A stretch of 64,000 bases of DNA from Siminovitchia sediminis (GCF_042680885.1 NZ_JBHUEO010000005.1:124001-188000), one strand, 5' to 3'; positions 16,870 through 26,166 are shown, counted from the stretch's first letter. The notes: generated by a model not told the origin, from the letters alone. Program-made: numbers and translations.

Positions 16870-18738
16870 GTGAGTACACTTGCTCAGAAAAGAAGTTTCG
16901 GAGCTGCTGTATGGGACTACATGACAACTGTAGACCACAAAAAAGTTGGTGCCTTGTACTTTGGCGCAGGGTTCTTCTTCTTTCTACTAGGCGGTATCCA
17001 AGCGATGATCATTCGTATCCAGCTTGCAGTGCCTAACAATGATTTTGTAAGTGCCGGAACGTTTAATGAAATGATGACAATGCATGGCACGAACATGATC
17101 TTCTTTGCAGCCATGCCGATCTTGATAGGTTTTATGAATGCGATTATGCCTCTCCAAATTGGAGCGAGAGACGTTGCTTTCCCATTTCTAAATGCTCTCG
17201 GCCTTTGGCTGTTTGTTTTGGGAGGCTTGCTGGTTAATATTTCTTGGCTTTTTGGCGGAGCGCCTGATGCCGGTTGGACTTCTTATGCATCACTTGCAAT
17301 GAACTCAACCAGCCACGGTGTAGACTTTTATGTAACAGGTATTCAAATCTCTGGATTCGGTACATTAATGGGAGGAATCAACTTCCTTGTTACAATTATT
17401 AACATGCGTGCCCCAGGGATGACGTATATGAGAATGCCGATGTTTACATGGACAACATTTGTTACATCAGCGTTGATCTTATTCGCATTTCCTCCGCTGA
17501 CTGTTGCGTTGTTCCTGTTGACGTTTGACAGAATGTTCGGCTCCAACTTCTTTAATGTAGCAGCTGGAGGAAACACGATTATCTGGGAACATTTCTTCTG
17601 GATCTTTGGACACCCGGAAGTATATATTCTGATTTTGCCTGCATTTGGTATTTTCTCTGAAATCATTGCTACATTCTCAAGGAAGAGATTATTTGGTTAT
17701 TCATCCATGGTTTTTGCTACTGTGCTGATCGGATTCCTTGGATTTATGGTGTGGGCACACCATATGTTTACAACGGGTCTTGGTAATATTGCCAACGCGA
17801 TCTTTGCTGTAGCAACAATGGCCATTGCAGTACCAACCGGAATTAAAATTTTCAACTGGCTCCTTACCATGTGGGGAGGAAGTATTCGGTTTACAACGCC
17901 AATGCTATATGCAGCTGCATTTATTCCGTCGTTTGTCATGGGTGGAGTAACAGGTGTTATGCAGGCAGTTGCACCAGCGGACTATCAGTATCATGACTCT
18001 TATTTTATCGTTGCACATTTCCACTATGTCATCATTGGCGGAGTCGTATTTGCGATTTTCGCTGCAGTGCATTTCTATTGGCCAAAACTCTTTGGAAGAA
18101 TGCTTAACGAAACATTGGGTAAAATTACTTGGTTCCTCTTTGTTTTAGGATTCCATTTAACCTTCTTTATCCAGCACTTCTTAGGTTTGATGGGAATGCC
18201 GCGTCGTGTCTTTACATTTCTTGATGGCCAAGGCTTGACAACAGGAAACTTGATCAGCTCTATTGGAGCACTCACAATGGGTGCAGCCGTTGTTATATTG
18301 CTTATCAACGTTGTTGTTACAGCAGTTAAAGCTGAAAAAGTGGCAAATGACCCATGGGGAGACGGGCGTACAATTGAATGGGCACTCCCTTCACCGCCGC
18401 CATTCTATAACTTTAAGCAGCTGCCTTTGGTTCGTGGACTTGATGCTTATTGGCTGGAAAAAATGGATGGCAGAAAGGAAATGACCCCTGCTGAGCCTGT
18501 GGGTGATATTCATATGCCAAATGGTTCATTTATTCCATTTATGATCTCATTCGGATTCTTCGTTGCATCATTTGGGGCTATTTACAACCAAGACTATGCA
18601 TGGGGTATTCCTGTATTAATTATTGGTTTGGCAATTGCCTTCGGTTCTATGCTCGTCCGCTCCTTAAAAGATGACCATGGCTTTCATATTCCTAAATCAG
18701 AATTGATGGATGATGATGAGAAAGGGGCTAAAGCATAA
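16870..18738 (+). CDS. ctaD: Cytochrome c oxidase subunit I
   Basis: 622 residues, GTG start after GGGAGG. Heme-copper oxidase subunit I with about 13-14 transmembrane helices. Ligand motifs include MTMHGTNM (heme a), WIFGHPEVYI (CuB and the Tyr-linked His), WAHHMF (two CuB His) and VAHFHYV (heme a3 and heme a). The GHPEVY Glu and Tyr place it among A-type oxidases with a K and D channel. The C-terminal stretch (about 530-622) covers extra helices typical of Bacillus CtaD. Overlaps ctaE by one base (TAATG), so the two are translationally coupled. Confidence 0.98.
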   Translation: MSTLAQKRSFGAAVWDYMTTVDHKKVGALYFGAGFFFFLLGGIQAMIIRIQLAVPNNDFVSAGTFNEMMTMHGTNMIFFAAMPILIGFMNAIMPLQIGARDVAFPFLNALGLWLFVLGGLLVNISWLFGGAPDAGWTSYASLAMNSTSHGVDFYVTGIQISGFGTLMGGINFLVTIINMRAPGMTYMRMPMFTWTTFVTSALILFAFPPLTVALFLLTFDRMFGSNFFNVAAGGNTIIWEHFFWIFGHPEVYILILPAFGIFSEIIATFSRKRLFGYSSMVFATVLIGFLGFMVWAHHMFTTGLGNIANAIFAVATMAIAVPTGIKIFNWLLTMWGGSIRFTTPMLYAAAFIPSFVMGGVTGVMQAVAPADYQYHDSYFIVAHFHYVIIGGVVFAIFAAVHFYWPKLFGRMLNETLGKITWFLFVLGFHLTFFIQHFLGLMGMPRRVFTFLDGQGLTTGNLISSIGALTMGAAVVILLINVVVTAVKAEKVANDPWGDGRTIEWALPSPPPFYNFKQLPLVRGLDAYWLEKMDGRKEMTPAEPVGDIHMPNGSFIPFMISFGFFVASFGAIYNQDYAWGIPVLIIGLAIAFGSMLVRSLKDDHGFHIPKSELMDDDEKGAKA

Positions 18739-19367
18739 TGGCAGTTGAACAGCAATTTACTCCGGAAACATGGCCGGAGACACCGGAGAGAGCTACTCTC
18801 GAAGGTAAAAATAAATTCTTGGGTCTCTGGTTTTTTCTTGGGGGCGAAACAGTTTTATTCGCCTCCTTCTTTGCCACTTATCTGGCCTTAAAAGATAAAG
18901 TTGGTTCACCAGATGATTTAGTTTCAACAGATATTTTTGAATTGCCGCTTGCATTTGCGATGACGATGCTTTTATTGACAAGTTCCATCACAAGTGTATA
19001 TGCAATCTATCACATGAGAAACTTTGATTATAAAAAGATGCAATTGTGGTTTATCATTACCATTTTGCTCGGTCTTGGTTTCTTTGTATTAGAAATTTAT
19101 GAGTTCTATCACTACACGACAGGATTAGGATTTGGATTTACAAGCAGTGCCTTTAGTTCAGCATTCTATACATTGGTAGGATTCCACGGAGGCCACGTCG
19201 TTTTTGGACTTGGATGGATTACCGCATTGCTGGTCCGTAACAGAAAACGTGGACTGAGTCTTTATAATGCGCCAAAGTTTTACCTGGCAAGTATCTATTG
19301 GCACTTTATTGACGTAGTCTGGGTATTTATCTTCACTGTCGTTTACTTAATGGGAATGGTGGGATAA
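18738..19367 (+). CDS. ctaE: Cytochrome c oxidase subunit III
   Basis: 209 residues with five transmembrane helices, the shorter bacterial form lacking the first two helices of mitochondrial COX3. Family marks: FLGLWFFLGGETVLF near the N terminus, GFHGGHV in the middle and SIYWHFIDVVWV near the end. It stabilises subunit I and lines the oxygen path. The ATG overlaps the ctaD stop, and ctaF follows after 3 bp. Confidence 0.97.
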   Translation: MAVEQQFTPETWPETPERATLEGKNKFLGLWFFLGGETVLFASFFATYLALKDKVGSPDDLVSTDIFELPLAFAMTMLLLTSSITSVYAIYHMRNFDYKKMQLWFIITILLGLGFFVLEIYEFYHYTTGLGFGFTSSAFSSAFYTLVGFHGGHVVFGLGWITALLVRNRKRGLSLYNAPKFYLASIYWHFIDVVWVFIFTVVYLMGMVG

Positions 19368-19370
19368 CGT

Positions 19371-19703
19371 ATGGAAGATCAATACATGAATTCTGGAAAT
19401 CCGCGTGTTGATTATGAATATCGCCGCAGAAGAAACAAGGAACATATGCGCCATCAGGTCATTTCCTTTGCCATCTCCATCTTTTTAACACTGGTGGCAT
19501 TTGGAGCTGTTGCAGCAGGTTTTGACAAATGGTTTGTCATCCCGTTTATCCTATTGCTTGCAATAGTGCAAGTTATTTTCCAGTTATATTATTTCATGCA
19601 TATGAGTGAAAAAGGCCACGAGGCAGTTCAGCTATTTATGTATGGAGGAGCCTTTATCGGTTTCGTAACGGTGTTAGCCTACGTGACAATTATCTGGTGG
19701 TAA
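19371..19703 (+). CDS. ctaF: Cytochrome c oxidase subunit IV (CtaF)
   Basis: 110 residues with three transmembrane helices (about 27-48, 52-74 and 88-108). The conserved LYYFMHM patch lies in the second helix. The N-terminal 25 residues are polar and basic. It is an accessory subunit that helps assemble the CuB center in homologs. It lies 3 bp behind ctaE and is closed by a strong terminator, the end of the ctaCDEF transcript. Confidence 0.95.
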   Translation: MEDQYMNSGNPRVDYEYRRRRNKEHMRHQVISFAISIFLTLVAFGAVAAGFDKWFVIPFILLLAIVQVIFQLYYFMHMSEKGHEAVQLFMYGGAFIGFVTVLAYVTIIWW

Positions 19704-19713
19704 AACATACTGT

Positions 19714-19745
19714 AAGCCAGCCGAATACTTTCGGCTGGCTTTTTG
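19714..19745 (+). terminator. Terminator of the ctaCDEF operon
   Basis: A 12-bp stem (AAGCCAGCCGAA / TTCGGCTGGCTT) and a T-run. Confidence 0.95.
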
Positions 19746-19888
19746 AGTGAAAAAATGGCACAACTCCATGGATCCTGCAAAATCCCAATGTTCATCAACT
19801 TGTCATGCCGCATTCATTGAACTGAAGAATTAGGCTAAGTATAATAAAAGATAGGATAGAAGAACCCTATAAAAAGAGGTGAAGGCTG

Positions 19889-20800
19889 ATGCCTTTAAGT
19901 ATATTTGGTTTTCGGGCCCTGTGGAGTCCCTATTTTCTGTTGTTTGTCCTTCTGATTATAGCTGCTTATTTTTTTTTGACAGTCAAAAAACGCCATCAGT
20001 TTAAAAATAGTGAACCCTTGAAAGCCAGTCAGGCGATTCTGTTTGTCACAGCCATGATTCTGATTTATGTGGTGAAAGGGTCACCGGTAGATGTAATGGC
20101 CCATATTATGTTTACTTTTCATATGGTGCAAATGGCATTTTTATATTTAGTTATCCCGCCCATAATTATTGCGGGAGTGCCTAATTGGGTTTGGATACAG
20201 CTGCTTGAAATCTCATGGATTGATAAGATCTTTAAGTTTTTCACAAAGCCGATGATCGCACTGGTCCTGTTTAATGGTTTATTTTCTGTGTATCATATTC
20301 CAATGGTCATGGACTTTGTAAAGATGAATATTTTTCTTCATGCGTTTTATACCATTGTATTGTTTATTCTTGGAATTTTCCTTTGGTGGCCGCTTATCAA
20401 TAAGCTTCCCGGACAACATCAATTGCACGGCCTGAAAAAAATAGGGTATATCTTGGCAGATAGCGTGTTGCTTACACCGGCGTGCGGTTTGATTATTTTT
20501 GCACCCGAAGCAATGTATGCAACATATACAGACGGAGAGATGTGGATGAAGGCGATGGAACTCTGTGTCCCGGGCCCAACATTGGCCGGGTTAAGCATCA
20601 GCGGCCCCGAGCTGTTTACCGACATGCCTGCCCGAGAAGACCAGCAGCTTGGTGGAGTGGTCATGAAGATTATTCAAGAAATTGTTTTGGCGACCGTACT
20701 TGCGAAGGTATTTTTTGAATGGTACCGAAATGAGGCATCGGACGTTGATCCGGTTGATGAGAGTCTGCTTCAACAGCATGATCCTCGTCCAGCGGAGTAA
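19889..20800 (+). CDS. ctaG: Cytochrome c oxidase assembly factor CtaG (caa3 type)
   Basis: 303 residues with about seven transmembrane helices. Conserved His and Met groups (MAHIMFTFHMVQM) near residues 70-82 and QQLGGVVMK near 250 are typical of the caa3_CtaG family. It is needed for active caa3 oxidase in B. subtilis and probably acts in copper delivery. AGAGGTGA precedes the ATG. A terminator separates it from ctaF, so it is a unit of its own, as in B. subtilis. Confidence 0.94.
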   Translation: MPLSIFGFRALWSPYFLLFVLLIIAAYFFLTVKKRHQFKNSEPLKASQAILFVTAMILIYVVKGSPVDVMAHIMFTFHMVQMAFLYLVIPPIIIAGVPNWVWIQLLEISWIDKIFKFFTKPMIALVLFNGLFSVYHIPMVMDFVKMNIFLHAFYTIVLFILGIFLWWPLINKLPGQHQLHGLKKIGYILADSVLLTPACGLIIFAPEAMYATYTDGEMWMKAMELCVPGPTLAGLSISGPELFTDMPAREDQQLGGVVMKIIQEIVLATVLAKVFFEWYRNEASDVDPVDESLLQQHDPRPAE

Positions 20801-20802
20801 GA

Positions 20803-20835
20803 GAAGAGAGAGGAGTCATCTCCTCTTCTTTTTTA
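20803..20835 (+). terminator. Terminator after ctaG
   Basis: Purine/pyrimidine stem (GAGAGGAG / CTCCTCTT, with a bulge) followed by TTTTTT. Confidence 0.8.
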
Positions 20836-20999
20836 CGTTACGTTTTGGAGGCTATTTTAGCGAAAGAGAATTTGGCAGGGGAAAGCCAGGCATCTGGCCC
20901 CGGCACACTGTTAAGCCGGTTGCTGTAATTAGCATGAATCCTTGTGTTAGCCGTATGGGACAAGAGGCTTGCGTTTTTTATATAAGGGAGGAAACATAC

Positions 21000-21461
21000 A
21001 TGTCTGTTCCAATTTTACCGACCATCAGTACAGTTTGTATAGTCATCAGCGCTGTACTGGTTGCTGTCGGCTGGGGAAGAATTAAAAAGGGTCAAATAGA
21101 AAGTCATAAAAAATCTATGATTGCAGCAGCCGTTTTCGCCGTAATTTTCTTTATCATCTACTCCAGCAGAACGGTTTTTATTGGGAATACTTCCTTCGGC
21201 GGACCAGATAGTTTAAAAACTTATTACACAGTGTTTTTATTTTTTCATATATTATTGTCAACAACGGGTGCTGTGCTGGGGATCATCTCTTTATGGTCAG
21301 GCATGAAGGACAGACTGAACATTCATAGAAAGTTGGGCCCGGTGACAAGCACAGTATGGTTTGGTACTGGGATTACAGGCGTTTTAGTCTATTTGCTTCT
21401 CTATATTTTATACGATGGGGGAGAAACAACCTCATTAATTAAGGCGATTCTGGGTAACTAA
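21000..21461 (+). CDS. DUF420 membrane protein (YozB-like)
   Basis: Start placed at the ATG after GGGAGG (MSVPILPTIS); the open frame extends 300 bp upstream but without a start signal and through the ctaG terminator. The 153-residue product has four transmembrane helices (about 7-25, 40-58, 78-98 and 122-142). Conserved polar residues include SHKKSM, YYTVFLFFHILLS and HRKLG, the usual DUF420 pattern. The family is often found near cytochrome oxidase genes and may bind heme or copper, but the function is unproven. Confidence 0.88.
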   Translation: MSVPILPTISTVCIVISAVLVAVGWGRIKKGQIESHKKSMIAAAVFAVIFFIIYSSRTVFIGNTSFGGPDSLKTYYTVFLFFHILLSTTGAVLGIISLWSGMKDRLNIHRKLGPVTSTVWFGTGITGVLVYLLLYILYDGGETTSLIKAILGN

Positions 21462-21496
21462 AAAGCATGTCCGGTAAGAAACCGGCATGCTTTTTT
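21460..21496 (+). terminator. Terminator after the DUF420 gene
   Basis: Stem AAAAGCATG(T)CCGG / CCGGCATGCTTTT, with one bulged base, followed by a T-run. Confidence 0.9.
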
Positions 21497-21737
21497 AAGC
21501 TTCGTGCAGCATCGCGTTGAGTTGAACAAGCCTTTTCCGTACTGCTTGCCCAGGGGCGGTGTTTGGTGACGTACCGGACGTACCGCAGGAAAGCTGCTTA
21601 TGTAAAACAACGAGGGGAAACTTCCATGCGAAAGCAACCGGCAGCTCGAAGTCTTCCAGCTTTTAAGTGCTGGAGCCGGGAGCAGATTCATAAATGATTC
21701 ACAAGTCTGCCCGTTTATTTCTTCGCAGCAATTAAAA

Positions 21738-21768
21738 GAAAGGAACGCGGTCATACGCGTTCCTTTTC
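21738..21768. terminator. Terminator of ylbA, usable from both strands
   Basis: Stem AAAGGAACGCG / CGCGTTCCTTT flanked by A- and T-rich runs. Confidence 0.85.
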
Positions 21769-21771
21769 TAT

Positions 21772-22131
21772 TTACTCAGCAAAAACTTCTACATCTTTTT
21801 TGATGGACTCAATAGCTTGTTTGCATTGCTTTACGAGTGCATCCGGAAACTCTTCACCTTCGCCGTACTCAACTCCATGAGGGTAATAATGTTTACCAAG
21901 AAGCGGCTCCATTAACTGAATTAATGCCCTGCCGCTTCCTACATCTCCCTCAACGGCATAGCCCGGGAAACGCAAATAATATGTACCTTCTTGAATTACA
22001 AATTTATGGTCATATGTCACTCTTTCATAATCCCACTGACCTGCCCGTATCATGCGGTGTTTTTCCATAATTTCATCAAGTCGATCTAAACTAATTTTAA
22101 ACGATTCTAATCCGCTGTTTTCAAATTTCAT
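21772..22131 (-). CDS. ylbA: YugN-like family protein YlbA
   Basis: 119 residues, soluble, starting MKFENSGLESF, with GGAGGGAAATAAGC upstream of the ATG. It matches the YugN-like family (YlbA/YugN) in size, minus orientation and place before ylbB. Conserved text includes GQWDYERVTYDHKF and YYLRFPGYAVEGD. The family adopts a small alpha/beta fold and has no assigned function. It is divergent from ylbB across 187 bp. Confidence 0.85.
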   Translation of the reverse strand: MKFENSGLESFKISLDRLDEIMEKHRMIRAGQWDYERVTYDHKFVIQEGTYYLRFPGYAVEGDVGSGRALIQLMEPLLGKHYYPHGVEYGEGEEFPDALVKQCKQAIESIKKDVEVFAE

Positions 22132-22318
22132 GCTTATTTCCCTCCTCAGTAATTCAGACCGCTAGTATTATCCATCCTTTATAATAGTCGAAAAAACTTC
22201 TGCTTGCAACGAAATCAAAATAAAGTTCACGTATTGTCCATGGTTCGGTTTTGAATATTTTACAGAAAAGCGGTGAATATATCATTTGTATGATGTAAAT
22301 GTTAAAGGAGGAATAGGG

Positions 22319-22753
22319 ATGACTCAAATTAGGGATGTCATGACAAAAGAGGTAGAGACGTGTTCACAAAGTGACCGTATTTACGATGTAGCTTTGAAAA
22401 TGAAAGAATGGGATGTAGGAGTAATTCCTGTAGTGGAAAACGATAGGCTCATGGGAGTGCTTACGGACCGGGATATTGTCCTGCGCTGCATCGCTGAGAA
22501 AAAGCCTCCGTCCTCCAAGGTTGAGGAAATTATGAGCGAACGTTTAATAACTGTCTCACCTGATACTACAACACAAGAGGCGACAAGACTGATGGCAAAA
22601 GAGCAAATCCGGCGGCTTCCAGTTGTGGAAAACGGCAAGCTTGTCGGTATCGTAGCACTTGGGGACCTGGCTGTAAGAGATTTGACTGACAGCCTGGCAA
22701 AGCAAGCCTTATCGGAAATATCAGAAGATGATGGAGAGCAAGCCCTTCATTAA
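22319..22753 (+). CDS. ylbB: CBS-domain-pair protein YlbB
   Basis: Start at the ATG giving MTQIRDVMT, 7 nt after AAAGGAGG; a longer frame has no signal. Two CBS motifs fill the 144 residues: about 8-60 (VGVIPVVENDRLMGVLTDRD) and 71-124 (RRLPVVENGKLVGIVALGD). Such tandem pairs usually bind adenine nucleotides and act as sensors or regulators. No further domain is present. Homolog of YlbB; partner unknown. Confidence 0.9.
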   Translation: MTQIRDVMTKEVETCSQSDRIYDVALKMKEWDVGVIPVVENDRLMGVLTDRDIVLRCIAEKKPPSSKVEEIMSERLITVSPDTTTQEATRLMAKEQIRRLPVVENGKLVGIVALGDLAVRDLTDSLAKQALSEISEDDGEQALH

Positions 22754-22901
22754 GAACAGCCCAAGGAGGCAGCCGGAGTCGACTGGATGAGGTGATATGG
22801 CTTAGGGAGTTCAGTTCTACAACCCTTAGCCAAGAATCTGCTTCCATTTAAATATTATAACTTCCGAAGACTCAAAAACCGAATCAGATCCTATCTCCCA
22901 T

Positions 22902-22934
22902 AGAAAAAAACCCTGAAAATCAGGGTTTTTTTCT
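22902..22934 (+). terminator. Terminator between ylbB and ylbC
   Basis: Perfect stem AAAAAAACCCTGA / TCAGGGTTTTTTT about 150 bp after ylbB. Confidence 0.9.
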
Positions 22935-23012
22935 ATGCCCCGTGTATATTCAGTTTAAAGGAAATGTTATAATATAACCTGATACTTAATGCCTGGAGAG
23001 AAGGGGATGACA

Positions 23013-24074
23013 TTGCGTACTTTTTTTAGAGTATTCATTATTTCGGCTATACTGCTGATCTTCAGCTTCTACTTCTATTCCCCAGAAGAGATAGGCCCCA
23101 TAATAGATGATTCGAACTCTCTTCCTCCAAAACCTGATTATAATACATCGATTCCGCTTAACGGTATGCAATATACGGATAAACAGCCTGCCAGTGGTCT
23201 TGGTTCATTTATCGGGCGTACAGAAAAAGAGTTTATTGACAGTTTCGGAGAGCCAGACAGAAGGGAGCCTTCTGCCTATGGATATGAATGGTGGATTTAT
23301 AATGAAGATCTTGATACGTATTTGCAGGCCGGCGTGCAGGATGGAATGGTTGTCACTGTGTATGCCGCAGGAAAGAATGTCAATGTTGCACCATTTAAAA
23401 TGGGGCAGTCCATAGAAAATATACACCGTTCTACGGTGCTGGAGACAGAGTTTGTTGTAAATATTCAGGATAATACGTATCGTTTTGAATTATCCGAGGA
23501 AGATTTAAATATTCGGCCGCTCATTCAGCTTGGTGATATTTTTGCACAGCTTTCTATTGATAAATTTACAGGTTCTCTGTTCAGTGTCAGATTTTTGGAT
23601 AAACAAACACTGATCAGCCATCGTCCTTATGAGCTGGTTTATCGCGGCGACTTGATAGAGCCGGAGAAACCCGAGGAAAGTCAGTGGTTACCAATAGAAC
23701 GAGGCAGTGAGCAGCAAATATTTGATATAACAAACAATGCGCGGGTTGCTTTGGGTCTTCCGCCGCTGCGCTGGGATGAAAATGTAGCCTCGGTTGCGTA
23801 CGAACACAGTAAAGATATGAGTGAGAATGATTATTTTTCACATGAATCACCAGACTTTGGGGATTTGGCGGCACGACTGGAGAAAGGGAAAATAGATTTC
23901 CGGACTGCAGGAGAAAATATTGCTGCGGACTATGTTGATGGTCCTGCAGCAGTCGAGGGCTGGCTCAATTCCGAAGCACACCGGGAAGCTCTTTTGGATG
24001 AAGACTATACGCATATTGGGATTGGGGTTTACAAGAAAAAATATACGCAAAATTTCATCACACCAGTGAACTGA
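23013..24074 (+). CDS. ylbC: CAP/SCP-domain secreted protein YlbC
   Basis: Start chosen at TTG (MRTFFRVF), because AAGGGGA lies 6 nt upstream; an ATG six bases earlier and another 24 bp earlier are in frame but badly spaced. The 353-residue product has a signal anchor (about 1-22) and a central CAP-associated region (GRTEKEFIDSFGEPDRRE, about 62-80). Its C-terminal CAP domain (about 230-345) carries HSKDM, ENDYFSHESP and the GENIA...HREALLDEDYTHIGIGV pattern. Bacterial CAP proteins are secreted and of unknown biochemical role; several Bacillus ones are spore-associated. A TGTTATAAT extended -10 box at 22965-22973 lies upstream. Confidence 0.9.
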   Translation: MRTFFRVFIISAILLIFSFYFYSPEEIGPIIDDSNSLPPKPDYNTSIPLNGMQYTDKQPASGLGSFIGRTEKEFIDSFGEPDRREPSAYGYEWWIYNEDLDTYLQAGVQDGMVVTVYAAGKNVNVAPFKMGQSIENIHRSTVLETEFVVNIQDNTYRFELSEEDLNIRPLIQLGDIFAQLSIDKFTGSLFSVRFLDKQTLISHRPYELVYRGDLIEPEKPEESQWLPIERGSEQQIFDITNNARVALGLPPLRWDENVASVAYEHSKDMSENDYFSHESPDFGDLAARLEKGKIDFRTAGENIAADYVDGPAAVEGWLNSEAHREALLDEDYTHIGIGVYKKKYTQNFITPVN

Positions 24075-24150
24075 CAAGGATGATGATCTGTGATGCACAT
24101 ACGCTACCACCTTTCATACAATACTACGAGGATAGTATTGAGGTGATGAA

Positions 24151-24561
24151 ATGATGACCGGGAAACTTCATCCATCCGTCGAAGAGTTTAAAGCATTTGT
24201 AAAAGAGCATCCCAGCCTCATAAAATTGGTCAGGTCCAATGAATACAACTGGCAGGAATTGTACGAGGAATGGTATCTGCTGGGCCCGGATGATCCAAAA
24301 TGGAATCCGTATAAGCAGGGAAATGTGCCCCGTACCAACAAGTCAAATGAAAAAGATGAAGATGATAAAAGATGGGTACAGCAGCTCACCGGTATGTTAA
24401 AAAAAGTGGACCCCCATCAAATGCAACATCACCTTCAAAATTTGAGCCAAGCTATTGGTGCCATTCAAGGTGTTTTGTCGCAGTTCCAAGGGGCCGGACA
24501 AGAAAGTCCTCCTCAGCAAATTCAAACTCCTGGCAATCCTTTTTTATTTAGGAAAGATTGA
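24151..24561 (+). CDS. ylbD: YlbD family spore coat protein
   Basis: 136 residues. GAGGTGAT precedes two adjacent ATG codons (24151, 24154); either could start. The conserved N-terminal half has LHPSVEEFKAFVKEHP and NWQELYEEWYLLG...DPKW. The C-terminal half is Gln- and Pro-rich (QFQGAGQESPPQQ). YlbD is annotated as a putative coat protein in Bacillus. It forms a tight pair with ylbE, 18 bp apart. Confidence 0.85.
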   Translation: MMTGKLHPSVEEFKAFVKEHPSLIKLVRSNEYNWQELYEEWYLLGPDDPKWNPYKQGNVPRTNKSNEKDEDDKRWVQQLTGMLKKVDPHQMQHHLQNLSQAIGAIQGVLSQFQGAGQESPPQQIQTPGNPFLFRKD

Positions 24562-24579
24562 GAAAGGAGATAGAAAAAC

Positions 24580-24813
24580 ATGAGGACGGAATTGATACAA
24601 TACATTTATTCAAAACATGATCTGAAGAGATTTATTCGTGAGCAGCCACAATGGTACCGGACACTTTCCCGGAACCCGGAATTGCTGGAGAGATTTGAAA
24701 TTGCGTCGAGCCATTATTTTGAAAAAACCATACCGCATCGAGTTCAAAAGTTTTCTCAGGGGGTCCAGATGGCATCAATGATGATGGGGATGCTCCAAGC
24801 CATAAAATCATAA
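24580..24813 (+). CDS. ylbE: YlbE-like protein
   Basis: 77 residues, AAAGGAG upstream. Marks: HDLKRFIREQPQWYR near residue 13 and a Met-rich tail (MASMMMGML). It matches the YlbE-like family and always lies beside ylbD. Probably helical; function unknown. A strong terminator at its stop closes a ylbDE transcript. Confidence 0.86.
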   Translation: MRTELIQYIYSKHDLKRFIREQPQWYRTLSRNPELLERFEIASSHYFEKTIPHRVQKFSQGVQMASMMMGMLQAIKS

Positions 24814-24852
24814 GAAGAACACATATAAAAATGATGTGTTCTTCTTTTTTTG
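24812..24852 (+). terminator. Terminator of ylbDE
   Basis: Stem AAGAAGAACACAT / ATGTGTTCTTCTT and a T-run. Confidence 0.93.
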
Positions 24853-25171
24853 GATTAAATAAGTATCAAATACAGCTCATATGGCTGATCAGTGTTCGAT
24901 CCAGTCCGAAGATACGATGTCCCAGTGCAGCCGAGCAGCAGGGATTTTGCAGCTTGAGATGGAGGGCGCGTCCAAGTTTGGAATATGAGTGTCTAAGCTT
25001 TTTCGAAACAGCGGCTGCTACATGAAACATCATCAAGGATTATAAAAAATCTCAAATGTGTCGGTATGGCTGCTGAAGACATCTTTATATGTGCCGGGCT
25101 TTTCGCCTTGCTCTTTTATGATGAATGAACCTCAAGCTTTGGAGAAAGCTAATGGTTAAGGAGTGATGAAG
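24853..25171. other. Gap of about 320 bp without a gene
   Basis: One short plus-strand frame here has no ribosome binding site. No repeat or known RNA motif was recognised. The last 15 bp carry TTAAGGAG for the next gene. Confidence 0.5.
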
Positions 25172-25561
25172 ATGACGATAAGAAAATTGTTGGCCTGCCT
25201 TTTAACAGCTTTGATTATGACCGGATGTGCTCAAAAACCCGAGCCCGAAGCAGAAAAGGTGAAAGCCATGGAAGCGGAGGAAGTATCTGAGGAGAAGTTA
25301 ACCGTACGTCATCATGTACAGGGAAACTCATTGTATGTCGAATGCTTCGTTCCTGACATTTCTTTTTCAGCTAAACAATCCGGAAAACAATTGGGAAAAG
25401 TCCTTTTATATATTGATGGCCAGTTGTACAATGAATATAGTACCGCAGCTTTTATGGTGAAAAATTTACCGAGTGGCGCTCATACTTTTACGGTCGAAAT
25501 TGTAAACAAGGACAATCGTCCCCTTGGGATGAGCCGGGATTTTACCGCGACGATCGAATAA
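25172..25561 (+). CDS. Small lipoprotein, unknown function
   Basis: Start set at the ATG giving MTIRKLLACL, 8 nt after TTAAGGAG. The signal ends at the lipobox IMTGC (Cys at about 19). An acidic linker (PEPEAEKVKAMEAEE) leads to a mature domain of about 85 residues that alternates hydrophobic and polar residues, as in a beta-sandwich. It contains GKVLLYIDGQLYNEY and LPSGAHTFTVEIVNKDN, the last resembling the closing strands of bacterial Ig-like or YtkA-like domains. It has no counterpart at this place in B. subtilis. Confidence 0.78.
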   Translation: MTIRKLLACLLTALIMTGCAQKPEPEAEKVKAMEAEEVSEEKLTVRHHVQGNSLYVECFVPDISFSAKQSGKQLGKVLLYIDGQLYNEYSTAAFMVKNLPSGAHTFTVEIVNKDNRPLGMSRDFTATIE

Positions 25562-25719
25562 ATACATGTGAAGGCAGTGTTCAATTGGTATATTGCCGGG
25601 CTTCCTAAAGAAAGTTGGCAGGAGAGTGAAGCTTCTCAAGGAGCCAGTATCTGCTGCTGCACAAACTGGTATCGCCACAATGGAGGAAACATGATAAAAT
25701 AAAGCTGGAGGTGAGCTCT

Positions 25720-26166
25720 GTGCTTGCTACACTCGAGAGAGTCCAATTAATCGATCATGCGGAAATGTTAGGTGAAATGATCAAACAAACAGATTTAGCC
25801 GAGCGTTACCGCCTTTATTATCATAAATTGCAAGAAGACCCTGATACAAAGAGGAAAATAGCAGCATTCAACGAAATGAAAGAAAAGTATGAAGAGGTTC
25901 AAAGGTTTGGCCGCTATCATCCGGATTACCTGCAAGTAACGAGACAGACAAGAGCGCTCAAGCGGGAAATGGACATGGATGAAAATGTTGCCGGCTTTCG
26001 GAGAGCAGAACATGAATTGCAATCCTTGCTGGATCAGATCGGTGTGATTATCGGACAGGCAGTTTCTTCCAATGTGAAAGTGGTTACCGGTAATCCGTTT
26101 TTTGAAACAGGTTCTGCCTGCGGCGGCGGCTGCGGCAGCGGCGGTGCCTGCGGCTGTTCGGCATAA
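25720..26166 (+). CDS. ylbF: YlbF/RicF, subunit of the RicAFT (Y-) complex
   Basis: Start at GTG (MLATLERVQLIDH), 8 nt after GGAGG. The first 130 residues form the helical YlbF/YmcA domain. The last 13 residues are Gly- and Cys-rich, with four Cys (CGGGCGSGGACGC). In B. subtilis YlbF, YmcA and YaaT form a complex with [4Fe-4S] clusters that works with RNase Y in mRNA processing and supports competence, biofilm and sporulation. The tail is the likely cluster ligand segment. ylbG follows after 25 bp. Confidence 0.92.
   Translation: MLATLERVQLIDHAEMLGEMIKQTDLAERYRLYYHKLQEDPDTKRKIAAFNEMKEKYEEVQRFGRYHPDYLQVTRQTRALKREMDMDENVAGFRRAEHELQSLLDQIGVIIGQAVSSNVKVVTGNPFFETGSACGGGCGSGGACGCSA

Noticed and set aside
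20884..20990. Possible riboswitch upstream of the DUF420 gene
   Set aside because: Short GC-rich pairings are visible, but no known riboswitch core (for example the cobalamin or T-box consensus) could be matched.
20682..20999. N-terminal extension of the DUF420 frame
   Set aside because: It runs through the ctaG end and terminator and has no start signal; the ATG at 21000 after GGGAGG is the natural start.
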